This document shows, piece after piece, positions 31,027 through 40,094 of a DNA stretch of 50,142 bases (the stretch's first letter is position 1; the number at the start of each line of letters is the position of its first letter). The notes below the pieces were generated by a model that saw only the letters and a list, made by a program, of their open reading frames with translations, made no database searches and was not told the DNA's origin. Made by a program: the position numbers and the translations under genes. Source of the stretch: Saprospiraceae bacterium (GTDB lineage Bacteria > Bacteroidota > Bacteroidia > Chitinophagales > Saprospiraceae); NCBI GenBank assembly GCA_020436935.1, contig JAGQWX010000036.1:1-50142 (forward strand), written 5' to 3'.

Positions 31027-32070
31027 TTAAAGAATGGAAGCATTCACTTCTTTGATAAGATATTGTAAAACGTAGGGTTCGATGAGGCGTTCTTCATGCA
31101 GTGCTTGCCAGAAATCATTGGGCACTTTTTTCTGGGAGAGCTGTACATTTCTCAAAACCCTTGTGGGGTCGGTGGTATTGATTGCCAGACTTGATATGAG
31201 GGGCATGCTTTTTGAAAACTGGGTGCACGCCTGGAAGGGGCTGATGGAATATTCATCGCAAATCCTGAAAAAGGACTTTCTCCACTGCACCAAATCTGTA
31301 TTCTTTGGATCTTCCGGATCTACATAGTTATAATCAAAAAAGTCACCTCCCAGGAGATAGCCTCCGTGAAAAACTGCGGAATTGATGACTTTGACGTCCT
31401 TTTCATGCAATGACTTGAGAAATTTGAGCAAGTCTTCCGGATGGCTTTTGATGGTCAGACTGTTGGCGATCATGATCCAGTCAAAGTCTACCTTTTCACT
31501 GAGTTCAGCAATGCTTTTCCAGTTTTTTGCTCCAATGCCAATGCTTTTGACCTTGCCCGATTTTTTCAGATCAAACAAAGCATCATATGCAGCATAGATA
31601 TCTGCCAAACGCTTTTCCCGGTCTTCTTCATCCATAGCCGCTGCAAGGTATTCATCCGGGTCGTGTACAGAAACCATGTTGGGTTTATACTCGCCCAATA
31701 AGGTATTGCCCTGTGTATAACACTCCATGATGCCATCGTAACTGATCTTTTGCACCGCATCATGATGGATATTTTTCCATACTCCCGGTTCAAAAGTTGG
31801 TTCTTTACTTGTCAGAGGCACCCTGTACCAGGCAAGTTTGTTGCTTATGCTCACTCTTTCCGGATCAACTTTCAGCTGTCTAAGACCTTTGGCAATGGAC
31901 TCCAGTGCAAGCCCGGCACCATATTTTCCTGCAGAATCAAACACTATTTCACCCTCCGAAGCATCGATGCATGCTTTTAAGATTTCTACTTTAACTTCAA
32001 AAGGCAGTTCTTTGTACAAATTGCCCAGTCCACTCGTTCCAAAAATGATATTTGGAATTTTTTCTGTCAT
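31027..32070 (-). CDS. aldo/keto reductase, possible L-fucose dehydrogenase
   Basis: 347 aa from ATG at 32070. All four aldo/keto-reductase tetrad elements are visible: Asp and Tyr in FDSAGKYGAG, Lys in ISNKLAWY and His in VSVHDPDEYL. There is no signal peptide, so it is cytoplasmic. The segment FGTSGLGNLY is typical of the bacterial sugar dehydrogenase branch (D-threo-aldose/L-fucose dehydrogenase), which oxidises L-fucose or D-arabinose to the lactone with NAD(P). Its place directly before the alpha-fucosidase supports the fucose reading; that link is inference. It is the third gene of the operon after susD, separated from it by a 370-bp gap with a hairpin. Confidence 0.82.
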   Translation of the reverse strand: MTEKIPNIIFGTSGLGNLYKELPFEVKVEILKACIDASEGEIVFDSAGKYGAGLALESIAKGLRQLKVDPERVSISNKLAWYRVPLTSKEPTFEPGVWKNIHHDAVQKISYDGIMECYTQGNTLLGEYKPNMVSVHDPDEYLAAAMDEEDREKRLADIYAAYDALFDLKKSGKVKSIGIGAKNWKSIAELSEKVDFDWIMIANSLTIKSHPEDLLKFLKSLHEKDVKVINSAVFHGGYLLGGDFFDYNYVDPEDPKNTDLVQWRKSFFRICDEYSISPFQACTQFSKSMPLISSLAINTTDPTRVLRNVQLSQKKVPNDFWQALHEERLIEPYVLQYLIKEVNASIL

Positions 32071-32079
32071 TTCAATCAA

Positions 32080-32440
32080 TTTAGACTTTTTTATGCTCCA
32101 GGGCTTGCTGACCAGAGGGGCAATTTAAGCGCATTTTGAGGGCTAAATCAATGACTACAGTCAGTTCTACCATTTGGATAATAAAGTGTGCTTTACACAT
32201 TTGTCTCAAAAGTATTCTAAAATTTTGCAATTTTTATTGTTTTATTAAAAAGGATTGAAGCATTCAAATCATGAAATGCCGCTTATGATTTTAGTCGCAC
32301 ATTACACTGTTAAAATATACAAATTGCCTATTATTATTTTAAACTGCATTTCCTATATGATGCGATCAGGATTAAAGCGGAGACAGCAATCGTGCACGAT
32401 ACACTGTCTCCGAAAAATAGCATGAAATAAACAAATCGTT
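32080..32440. other. intergenic gap inside the operon, no gene seen
   Basis: About 360 bp between susD and the aldo/keto reductase. It holds the strong hairpin at 32379-32412 described separately. The rest is AT-rich with no coding pattern, and a second promoter for the downstream enzymes could lie here, but I see no convincing TAnnTTTG box. Confidence 0.5.
32379..32412 (-). terminator. strong hairpin after susD, likely attenuator or partial terminator
   Basis: Arms CGGAGACAG (32379-32387) and CTGTCTCCG (32404-32412) pair perfectly, and the loop itself holds the palindrome ATCGTGCACGAT. It lies just after the susD stop. On the minus strand no long T run follows, so it may be a partial terminator or an mRNA-stabilising element that raises susCD expression above the enzymes. 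Confidence 0.5.
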
Positions 32441-34129
32441 TTAGTAACCGGGGTTTTGTTCTATTGCCGGATTTCTTAAAATCTCGTTGGTCTCTATAGG
32501 CAACAAGTAATATTTAGACTCAAATTGTCCTCTGTCCACCAGTTGATTGCGCACATATGTTTTGGTTCCATCATTTTCTTTGATGATGTCCATACCGTAG
32601 ATTTTTCCTGATTCTGCTACATCTGCAATCTTCCATCTTCTCACATCCCAATACCTGTGTTCTTCAAAAGCAAGTTCAATTCTTCTTTCGTTATAAAGTC
32701 TCTCCCTGAGTTTTGCTCCTGTGACACTTGCAGGAATGGCAGGCATGCCTACCCTTTCCCTTACTTTAGAAATATATTCCCGACAAGTAGCTTCATCACC
32801 CAACTCAAACTTGGCCTCAGCATAATTGAGATAGATCTCTCCCAGTCTGAAAATGATCCACGGATTGGTGTACTGCTCCTGCCAGCTGAGCGGAATATTT
32901 GCTTCCGGCATAAATTTCTTCAAGACGTAATTTGACCTGGGGTTATCCCCGCTTTGTTTGTATGAATCAAAGCCCCATTTAGAACCATCCGGGGATACCC
33001 ACATTTCAAAAATATCACCGCGGTACTCTGACCCGTCATGTATGATTGTAGCATCAAATCTTGGATCCCTGTTGGCGTAAGGGTTATTAGGATCATAGCC
33101 AGATGCTTCATTCACTACTTTTTCACCATTTACAGTTATAAATGCAGGCTCACCATTGATCATGTCATAATCATCCACCAGGTTTTGTGTCGGACCATTG
33201 CTGGCCCACCAACCGCCATAAGCGCCATATCGTCTGTTGAGATTGTGCATAGGTGCCTGGTGTCCATTAGACACTGTAAAATTTCTGGAGAAAATGATTT
33301 CATTATTGGGCGTTCCTCCTTTTTGATTGAAAACTTTAGAATAATCTGTTCCAAGTTCATATCCACTATTCAACAAGGCCTGGGCTGCATCTGCGGCTTT
33401 TTGCCATTTGGCTTTGTCGTTTGTTGTATTGAAAAGCGGTGAAGCGGCATACAAATACAATCGCGATAAAAGTGCTTTACATGCATCACCTGTTGCTCTG
33501 CCAAAATTGCCATCGGTTGATGCATATTTCGCAGGCAATGCAGGAAGAGCTTCATTGATGTCTTTTTCAATAAATGCAATGGTCTGGTCCACGGAAGCCC
33601 TTTCAAAATTTACCTCGTCACCCAAGTTATAGGAACGGTCTACCAATGGCACACCGCCAAATCTTTCAAACAAATTGAAATAAATGAAAGCCCTCAAAAA
33701 CTTGGCTTCTGCGATGAGTCTGTCCTTGTTTTGTATGGAGATTTCCAATTTTTCCATCTCTTCAAGAAATACATTAATTTTCCTTATTGACTGGAATGCA
33801 TTGCCCCAATAATAAAGATTTCCGCCACCGGTCCAGTGTGTATTTGCTGCGCTGGTGATGTTGTCAGGGTTCATGGTTCTTCTCGCAACGTTGCCAATAT
33901 CCCAGGTAATGGAACAATAGGCTTCATCTGTCGCCTTTGACTGCATGTGGATCTTAAATCCATGATTGATGCTGCTGTTGTACAAGTTGTTGTGATATGC
34001 CAAAATGAGGTTCTCATCACTCCAGACTGCATCTTCTGCTATTCTGTCTTTGGGTGGAATCTCAAGAATGTCATCATTACATGCACCGAACAGCAATACG
34101 ATTCCGAATAATATGATTAACTTTTTCAT
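32441..34129 (-). CDS. SusD/RagB family glycan-binding lipoprotein
   Basis: 562 aa. MKKLIILFGIVLLFGAC gives a lipobox with Cys17, so the mature protein is a surface lipoprotein. The helical TPR-like SusD fold is shown by the conserved IAEAKFLRAFIYFNLFERFGGVPLV patch (about residues 142-166) and by FRLGEIYLNYAEAKFELG and RRIELAFEEHRYWDVRRWK near the C-terminus. It binds oligosaccharides and docks on the SusC-like transporter, whose gene ends 14 bp upstream. The pairing is diagnostic of a Bacteroidota polysaccharide utilisation locus. A hairpin lies immediately downstream. Confidence 0.95.
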   Translation of the reverse strand: MKKLIILFGIVLLFGACNDDILEIPPKDRIAEDAVWSDENLILAYHNNLYNSSINHGFKIHMQSKATDEAYCSITWDIGNVARRTMNPDNITSAANTHWTGGGNLYYWGNAFQSIRKINVFLEEMEKLEISIQNKDRLIAEAKFLRAFIYFNLFERFGGVPLVDRSYNLGDEVNFERASVDQTIAFIEKDINEALPALPAKYASTDGNFGRATGDACKALLSRLYLYAASPLFNTTNDKAKWQKAADAAQALLNSGYELGTDYSKVFNQKGGTPNNEIIFSRNFTVSNGHQAPMHNLNRRYGAYGGWWASNGPTQNLVDDYDMINGEPAFITVNGEKVVNEASGYDPNNPYANRDPRFDATIIHDGSEYRGDIFEMWVSPDGSKWGFDSYKQSGDNPRSNYVLKKFMPEANIPLSWQEQYTNPWIIFRLGEIYLNYAEAKFELGDEATCREYISKVRERVGMPAIPASVTGAKLRERLYNERRIELAFEEHRYWDVRRWKIADVAESGKIYGMDIIKENDGTKTYVRNQLVDRGQFESKYYLLPIETNEILRNPAIEQNPGY

Positions 34130-34143
34130 TGTCTTTTTACGTT

Positions 34144-37100
34144 TTAAAATTTGATATTGGCCCCCAGGTTAAGCACTCTCTGCTGAGGATAGTACAAAAA
34201 TCCGCCGTTGACTTCGGGGTCTACCCACTTGATCTCTTTGGCCCATGTCAGCAAATTTGATCCACTCACGTAGATTCTTGCTTGTGACAATCCGGTCCTT
34301 CCCAGCAGGCTATTTGGCAATGAATAACCGACTTCCATATTTTTCAATCTGGCGAATGTTGCATCAAAAAGCCACATGGTATTGTTGCTTGGAGCATTGT
34401 CGCCAGCCCTTGGCTTTGTACCATTGGGATTGTCAACCGTCCATCTGTCTTCTGCTCTGTACACGGATGCATTATCAAAGTTGGAATTGCCCAGTGATGC
34501 AAAACCACCGTCATAGTTGTAAGCATTGGTCTGACCCTGGAAAAACATGGTGATGTCGAAGCCCTGATAAGCAAGGTCGAGATTCAAACCAAAAACAACT
34601 TCCGGTGTTGAGGTATAGTTGAATCTGAACTGATCCGCCGCATTGATCATGCCATCGCCATTGAGGTCGACAATTTTGGTATCTCCGACCTGTGCATTGC
34701 TGAGGTGTGGGTAAGACTCAAGTTCTTCCTGTGTATTGAAAATACCATCAGCCTCATAAAACAATCCTGCTCCAATGGGGCGTCCTGTCTGATTTTTGAT
34801 TTCCTCATCCTGGGGCACTTCATCCATAAAGTCAATCCTGCTTCGGGCGAAAGAAGTATTGCCGGAAATGCCATAACTTACCTTTCCGATTGTCCTTCTG
34901 TGGTTGAGTTCTATTTCAAAACCTTTGCTGGAGGTTTTGCCAATGTTTTCATCAGGAATGGCTGAGAATCCCAAAACATTGCTGATACTGACATTTCTTT
35001 TTGCCAGGATGTTTGACCTTTTCTGATTCCAAAGGGTCAGATCAACTCCCAACAAACCATTGAAGAGTGTGGACTGGATACCCAAATCCAATTTTTCTGC
35101 CACCTCCCAGGTGATATTCGGGTTGGGCAAGGTATTGGCAAAAATGCCCGGGACATCGCCATTGCCAAATACATAGTTTTGACCAAAAGAAAATGACTGG
35201 AGGTATTGATACGCAGCGACCCTGTCGTTACCGATTTGACCGTAGGAACCTCTCAATTTCAGGAAGTCAACAAATCCGACATTGTCCATGAAAGATTCTT
35301 CAGATACCAGCCATCCTGCACTGACACCGGGGAAGAAGCCATATCTGCTGCCTTCAGGGAAAATCTGAGAGCCGTCGTATCTGAACAAAAATTCAGCAAG
35401 ATACTTGCCGTTAAAACTGTAGTTGAGTCGTCCGAAATAGTTGTTGTATGCGCTTGCTGATGTGGATCCGCCATTGTTTTTGTCCTCCGGGGCATTGCTT
35501 CCGACGTTGATCTGGTCGATGGCTGTACTCACAAAGTTTTTGCGGTATGCCTGAGCCCAGATATTGTCATTTTGCTGACGCTCGATACCGGCCATAAATC
35601 CAACTTTATGTTTTTCTGCAATGAGTTTGTCGTAATTCACCCGAACATTGGCCAAACGGGTTGTCCATTTATTGTAAGTATTCCAAAGTTCAGTTGTACT
35701 TGAACCCGTTCCTCTTTTTCTGTCATAAGTTTGTGTATTGACATTGTATTCATGAAAAAAGTAAGGGGTTACAAATCTTTTTTCAAACTGATTGCTCAAG
35801 TCGTAATTGTATGATCCGGTCAGTTTCAAACCCTCAACACCCGGAACGGTATAAGTTGCAGTGAATGAGGAATACAAAGGAGCGTCATTAATTTTGGTGT
35901 AGCCTCTTTGATCCATCAACAAAGGATTTTCACCCAAACGGCCCGGGGCAATCAGACCATTTGGGTATCTGGCCACGAGTGTAGGATTGGCCAATAGTAT
36001 ATTGGTAAAATCTACGTTATTGCTGTTGACCGCTGAATTACTTCTGTTGTTGAGGATAGCGGAAACGTTGGCTCCAAGGGTAAGGTTTTTGGTAAGATTT
36101 ACATCCAGTTTTACCCTGAAGTTGTACTGATTGTAATCCACCGGAGTATTGTAAAAGTTGCCGTCCTGGTTCATATAACCAAAGGATAAAAAGTATCTGG
36201 CGGCATCATTTCCACCCTGAGCAGAAAGATTGACCCTTTGCTGAACAGAGTAAGGTTTGAGCATTTCACCCACCCAATCTGTATTGGGATAAAGCACCGG
36301 GTCGGAGCCATCCTGAAACTTCTGAATCGCATCAGCTGTGTAAAAAGATGTAAAATTTGCTGGTCTGCCGGCCCTATACCATTCGGCTTCGTTGAAAACC
36401 TGGGCATAGGTAGCGGCATCCAGCACATCTAGTATTTTTGTTGGCGAAGAGAAAGATTGGTTCATAGATACATTAAACTCGGGCTTTCCCTTGCTTCCCG
36501 ACTTGGTGGTGATCAAAATAACACCATTGGCCGCTCTTGCTCCATAGATGGCTGCAGAGGCATCTTTCAGTACAGAAATACTTTCGATATCATCGGGATT
36601 CAATCGTCCCATGAGACTTCTTGGCACCCCATCCACAATGATCAGCGGACCATTGCCGCCTGAAAATGTGCCGACACCTCGGATCAATAAGTTGGGATCA
36701 TCGGCTCCGGGCTGTCCCGACCTTTGATTGACGATCAAGCCAGGTAATCTACCGGCAAGGGAAGATGTAAGATTCGCAGATGGGTTTTTCACCAGTTCTG
36801 CGCCCTTAACGCTCACTACCGAACCTGTTAAAGTTTCTTTTCTGGATTCGCCATAACCGATGACAATAATTTCGTCGATGGCAGTAACATCGGTTACCAG
36901 CGTCACATCCAGCACTTTACTGTTTTCAACGACAATTTCCTGATTCTTAAATCCAATGTAAGTAAAAACCAGGGTCGCGCCCTTTTCGACATTGCTGATG
37001 GTGTAGTTACCATCAATGTCTGTTGCCACACCGTTTGTAGTTCCTTTGACGAAAACATTGGCTCCAATGATGGGAGGATTGCCTTCTTCGTCAGAGAGTA

Positions 37101-37218
37101 CAGTTCCTGAAATCTGTAAACTTTGGGCTTTGAGCCCAGTCAATGAAAGCCCCAGCAGCATCAGGAAAAATATCCTGAGATACACCAAGGGCAGTGCCTT
37201 TTTGTGTTTGAAAATCAT
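34144..37218 (-). CDS. SusC/RagA family TonB-dependent transporter
   Basis: 1024 aa with signal peptide ending LKAQ. Residues about 35-115 form a carboxypeptidase-like domain (ISGTVLSDEEGNPPIIGANVFV), followed by the TonB-box/plug region VIGYGESRKETLTGSVVSVKG and the plug signature GAARAANGVILITTKSG-like segment. The remaining residues form a 22-strand outer-membrane barrel ending in VLNLGANIKF. It imports large oligosaccharides using TonB energy, with the SusD lid encoded 14 bp downstream. It is the first gene of the operon and is preceded by operator-like palindromes and a divergent LacI regulator. Substrate is inferred as xyloglucan oligosaccharides from the downstream enzymes. Confidence 0.95.
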   Translation of the reverse strand: MIFKHKKALPLVYLRIFFLMLLGLSLTGLKAQSLQISGTVLSDEEGNPPIIGANVFVKGTTNGVATDIDGNYTISNVEKGATLVFTYIGFKNQEIVVENSKVLDVTLVTDVTAIDEIIVIGYGESRKETLTGSVVSVKGAELVKNPSANLTSSLAGRLPGLIVNQRSGQPGADDPNLLIRGVGTFSGGNGPLIIVDGVPRSLMGRLNPDDIESISVLKDASAAIYGARAANGVILITTKSGSKGKPEFNVSMNQSFSSPTKILDVLDAATYAQVFNEAEWYRAGRPANFTSFYTADAIQKFQDGSDPVLYPNTDWVGEMLKPYSVQQRVNLSAQGGNDAARYFLSFGYMNQDGNFYNTPVDYNQYNFRVKLDVNLTKNLTLGANVSAILNNRSNSAVNSNNVDFTNILLANPTLVARYPNGLIAPGRLGENPLLMDQRGYTKINDAPLYSSFTATYTVPGVEGLKLTGSYNYDLSNQFEKRFVTPYFFHEYNVNTQTYDRKRGTGSSTTELWNTYNKWTTRLANVRVNYDKLIAEKHKVGFMAGIERQQNDNIWAQAYRKNFVSTAIDQINVGSNAPEDKNNGGSTSASAYNNYFGRLNYSFNGKYLAEFLFRYDGSQIFPEGSRYGFFPGVSAGWLVSEESFMDNVGFVDFLKLRGSYGQIGNDRVAAYQYLQSFSFGQNYVFGNGDVPGIFANTLPNPNITWEVAEKLDLGIQSTLFNGLLGVDLTLWNQKRSNILAKRNVSISNVLGFSAIPDENIGKTSSKGFEIELNHRRTIGKVSYGISGNTSFARSRIDFMDEVPQDEEIKNQTGRPIGAGLFYEADGIFNTQEELESYPHLSNAQVGDTKIVDLNGDGMINAADQFRFNYTSTPEVVFGLNLDLAYQGFDITMFFQGQTNAYNYDGGFASLGNSNFDNASVYRAEDRWTVDNPNGTKPRAGDNAPSNNTMWLFDATFARLKNMEVGYSLPNSLLGRTGLSQARIYVSGSNLLTWAKEIKWVDPEVNGGFLYYPQQRVLNLGANIKF

Positions 37219-37257
37219 TTTAGTTGCTTTAACGAATTATTAATTGGGGTAAAATTA

Positions 37258-37287
37258 AAAAAGTATTCAATCGATTGAATACTTTTT
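37258..37287. promoter_or_regulatory. 30-bp perfect palindrome, likely LacI operator
   Basis: Every base of 37258-37287 pairs with its partner around a central CG at 37272/37273; the core is TTCAATCGATTGAA. Central-CG palindromes are typical of LacI-family operators. It begins 40 bp upstream of the susC start and about 350 bp from the LacI start. Confidence 0.75.
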
Positions 37288-37345
37288 ATAATTATTTTTT
37301 AAATACATCTTATATTACTGATTTACAGTATTTTATATTATTTGT

Positions 37346-37376
37346 TTCAACATATATCGATTGAATAAATGTTGAA
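37346..37376. promoter_or_regulatory. second operator-like site
   Basis: The half-site ATCGATTGAA (37356-37365) repeats the right half of the main palindrome. It is enclosed by an 8-bp inverted repeat, TTCAACAT (37346-37353) and ATGTTGAA (37369-37376). This suggests a weaker or cooperative site for the same regulator. Confidence 0.5.
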
Positions 37377-37506
37377 TAGCAGTTTATAAATGTCGTTGAT
37401 CATTTGTGTCCGATTTGGTTTATTTAAATTGTTTTTCAAATTATTATATATTAATATAAAACTTTATTTGAATCAAAATCCGCCTCAAAGAGTGCATTCT
37501 ATCTGG

Positions 37507-37517
37507 TTCAATCGATT
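37507..37517. promoter_or_regulatory. third operator-like half-site
   Basis: TTCAATCGATT repeats 11 bases of the main palindrome, about 130 bp before the LacI start at 37641. It may mediate autoregulation or DNA looping with the sites near susC. The remaining bases of 37219-37640 are AT-rich and hold no gene. Confidence 0.45.
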
Positions 37518-37640
37518 TTTTGTTAAAATTTCAGTTTATAGCAGTCAAAGAAACCAGAAATTAGGATTTCAGCGCCCCTGATGGTGTCATTGACAATACT
37601 TTTACATAAACTTGCATGGTCATTCAACCAATCATCCTCC

Positions 37641-38675
37641 ATGCAGAAAAAGCGCATCACCATATATGACATTGCCAAGGAGCTCAGTCTTTCACCATCT
37701 TATGTGTCCAAGGCATTAAATGACCACCCAAGCATCAATGATGCTGCCCGGGAAAAAGTAAAACAGAAAGCCAAAGAGCTCAATTACAAACACAACTCCC
37801 TGGCCGCCAACCTCCGGAATGGGTCGTCGAAAACCATTGGGGTCATAGTGCCGGCCATCAATCAGCGGTTTTTTTCTGACGTCATTGCAGGAATAGAAGA
37901 AAAATGCAATCAGGAAGGCCACAGCCTTATCATCTGCCAGTCGCTCGAGTCATTTGAACTCGAATGCAAAGCCATAGATACCCTCATCCGGCAAAATGTT
38001 GATTGTATTCTGATATCGGTTTCATCACAGACCAAAACCATGGAGCACTTACTCAATGCCCAGGTCCACGATATATCATTGATACAATTTGACCGTTGTA
38101 TGGAAGACATCCAGGGCATCAAGGTCCTGAACAACACCTTTGACAGTGCTTACAAGGCCACCAAAGCCATGATAGATGCAGGATACAAAAGCATTGCCTT
38201 TTTGGGAGGACCTGCGCATATAGAGACCTTTTCACAGAGAAAGGCCGGATTCCTGAAAGCTATAGAAGAAGCAGAAATGCTGATCCCGTATGTGTACATC
38301 AACGAAAACGTGCTCCCAATGGAAGAAGCCAAAAAAATGGCGGATAAATTGCTCAGTTCAAAACTGCCACCCGACGCTTTTCTTACGGTATCAGACCACC
38401 AGGCGCTTGGAGTTATGGAATCAGCAGAAAAATTGGGCATCAGTATTCCAAAGGATTTGGGGCTCTTTGGATTTGCCAATGAAGACTTCTCTGCCCTGGT
38501 CAAGCCAGGTCTATCCTCGGTCGACCAAATGAGTAAACAGCTTGGCATCAGTGCTGCTTCAGCATACTTCGAACACAAAAAATCGCATTCTGGCACTTCC
38601 ATGCCTGACGAAGTCATTTATGTTGATTGTGAGCTCAGGATAAGGGATAGCATCAACCGAGGATCCAAAGGATAA
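37641..38675 (+). CDS. LacI family regulator of the polysaccharide utilisation locus
   Basis: 344 aa from the ATG at 37641; an in-frame ATG 60 bp earlier adds a non-conserved leader, so I prefer the later one. The N-terminal helix-turn-helix (ITIYDIAKELSLSPSYVSKAL, residues 5-25) and the sugar-binding domain (IGVIVPAINQRFFSDVIAGIE onward) are canonical LacI/GalR. It is divergent from susC and faces at least three repeats of the TTCAATCGATTGAA core, so it probably represses susC and itself until an inducer sugar binds. Bacteroidota use LacI regulators in some utilisation loci in place of hybrid two-component systems. A lipoprotein isomerase converges on it. Confidence 0.92.
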   Translation: MQKKRITIYDIAKELSLSPSYVSKALNDHPSINDAAREKVKQKAKELNYKHNSLAANLRNGSSKTIGVIVPAINQRFFSDVIAGIEEKCNQEGHSLIICQSLESFELECKAIDTLIRQNVDCILISVSSQTKTMEHLLNAQVHDISLIQFDRCMEDIQGIKVLNNTFDSAYKATKAMIDAGYKSIAFLGGPAHIETFSQRKAGFLKAIEEAEMLIPYVYINENVLPMEEAKKMADKLLSSKLPPDAFLTVSDHQALGVMESAEKLGISIPKDLGLFGFANEDFSALVKPGLSSVDQMSKQLGISAASAYFEHKKSHSGTSMPDEVIYVDCELRIRDSINRGSKG

Positions 38676-38755
38676 CCACTTTTTGACCATTCTAGACTAC
38701 GTCCAACACCGTTTCAGTTTGAACATAAGTGATTTCAATAAATGGAATCAGAAAA

Positions 38756-39691
38756 TTACATTCCCGCTACCTTCAGGATAAGATCTCTGGTCTTGATGAT
38801 GCCTTCTTCTTCACCCAGGTTTTCACCTTCGTATTCAACACCCCAGTAACCATCATATCCCGCATTTTTGGCGATGGCGAACATTTTGGCAAAATCTATG
38901 CTGACTTCATTGCCGTTTTCATCAAAATCAAAAGCCTTCGCGCTTAAAGCCTTTGCATAAGGCATCATTTCTTCCACACCTTTGTACTTGTCGTATTCGT
39001 CAATGCACTTGCCGGAATACATATCGCCACCTTCCCGCTTAATACAGAAGTTGCCAAAATCCGGGAGTGTACCACAGTTGGGCAGATTCACCTGTTTCAT
39101 CACATTGCTCAGCCAATTGCCGTCAGAACTATACCCCCCATGATTTTCCACGATGACATTGATGTTTTTACCAGCCGCATACAGGCAAATTTTGTGCAAG
39201 CCGTCGGTTGCCGCAGCAGCAACTTCCTCAGCACTGCCCTCGCCATGAGCATTCACCCTTATGGAATGACATCCTAGATAGGCGGCAGCATCCACCCACT
39301 TTTTATGATTTTCCACCGCTTCATTTCTTTTGGTGGAGTCCAGATCACCCAAATAACCTTCCCTGTCAATCATGATGAGCAGAGATTTTACTCCCGCCGC
39401 ATCTGCGACAGCTTTCATGCTGTCGAGGTAAGCCATGTTGGTGGCCTTATCGGGAAAAAACTGATTGACGTATTCCAAACCCTCAAAGCCCAGGCTGGCA
39501 GCCTTAGCAGCAAATTCCAGATTAGACATTTCATTTCCAAAGAGCGCTTTGTGGTATGACCATTCGGCGAGAGAGAGCTTCACCTTTGGCGCTGCCGTCA
39601 GAGCGGCATCAGAGGATTCCTGTGTTGATTTTTCTTCTTTGCATGAGGTGATGATGAGGGCCAAAAGGGTAAGAATGAGGATGTGCTTCAT
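38756..39691 (-). CDS. TIM-barrel sugar isomerase/epimerase-like lipoprotein
   Basis: 311 aa. MKHILILTLLALIITSC is a lipoprotein signal (Cys17), which is unusual for a sugar-phosphate isomerase fold because it places the protein in the periplasm. The mature part resembles the AP-endonuclease-2/xylose-isomerase-like TIM barrel: FEGLEYV, LLIMIDREG, SIRVNAHGEG, VIVENHGGYSSD and WGVEYEGE contain the Glu, Asp and His metal-binding positions. Such exported members are common in Bacteroidota sugar loci, with unknown substrates. It converges on the LacI regulator with an 80-bp gap and is separately transcribed. Assignment to the fold is firm, the reaction is not. Confidence 0.8.
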   Translation of the reverse strand: MKHILILTLLALIITSCKEEKSTQESSDAALTAAPKVKLSLAEWSYHKALFGNEMSNLEFAAKAASLGFEGLEYVNQFFPDKATNMAYLDSMKAVADAAGVKSLLIMIDREGYLGDLDSTKRNEAVENHKKWVDAAAYLGCHSIRVNAHGEGSAEEVAAAATDGLHKICLYAAGKNINVIVENHGGYSSDGNWLSNVMKQVNLPNCGTLPDFGNFCIKREGGDMYSGKCIDEYDKYKGVEEMMPYAKALSAKAFDFDENGNEVSIDFAKMFAIAKNAGYDGYWGVEYEGENLGEEEGIIKTRDLILKVAGM

Positions 39692-39860
39692 ATGGAGCGA
39701 TTTGAATTATAATGTTAAGAAGGGTGGTAAAGTTAAGGTGAAGATGTGATAAAACGTGGGATGGCCTGGAGAAAGTTAAGATTATACGGGGTAATAGAGT
39801 AAGATAGCTTGGAGAAAGGTGGAATGGTTATGAGAGATTTGAAGGCCAAACCAAGAAAAC

Positions 39861-39893
39861 CTGTCAGACAGGTGTCTGACAGGTGTCTGACAG
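39861..39893. repeat. TCAGACA palindrome, copy A
   Basis: Arm CTGTCAGACA (39861-39870), GG, arm TGTCTGACAG (39873-39882), then a second copy of the right arm at 39884-39893 followed by CTTTTTT. The first 22 bases recur exactly at 44167-44188. The T run looks terminator-like, but no plus-strand gene lies upstream. Confidence 0.75.
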
Positions 39894-39960
39894 CTTTTTT
39901 ACAATTCAAAATTTGTTAATATATATATTATTGATATACATATATTTAATCGAAATTAGG

Positions 39961-39982
39961 CGTTTATAAACGTTTAAAAACG
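39961..39982. repeat. CGTTTATAAA tandem units, copy A
   Basis: CGTTTATAAA is followed by CGTTTAAAAA and CG, a 10-bp-period repeat of the CGTTT element. The same unit recurs at 44256-44287. The rest of 39692-40094, between isomerase and GH9, is AT-rich without a gene. Confidence 0.6.
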
Positions 39983-40094
39983 CTTCAGCTCAATTTTACG
40001 CAATTTTCATCATCAAACCATCACCATAAATGGGAATTTACCCTGAGTCAACAACTTTATAAAAAGCTTATTTTTACGCTATAATGTGCTCACC

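Noticed and set aside
39861-39900. Palindrome followed by T6 as a terminator
   Set aside because: No plus-strand gene precedes it, and the same palindrome recurs elsewhere without the T run, so I list it as a repeat.
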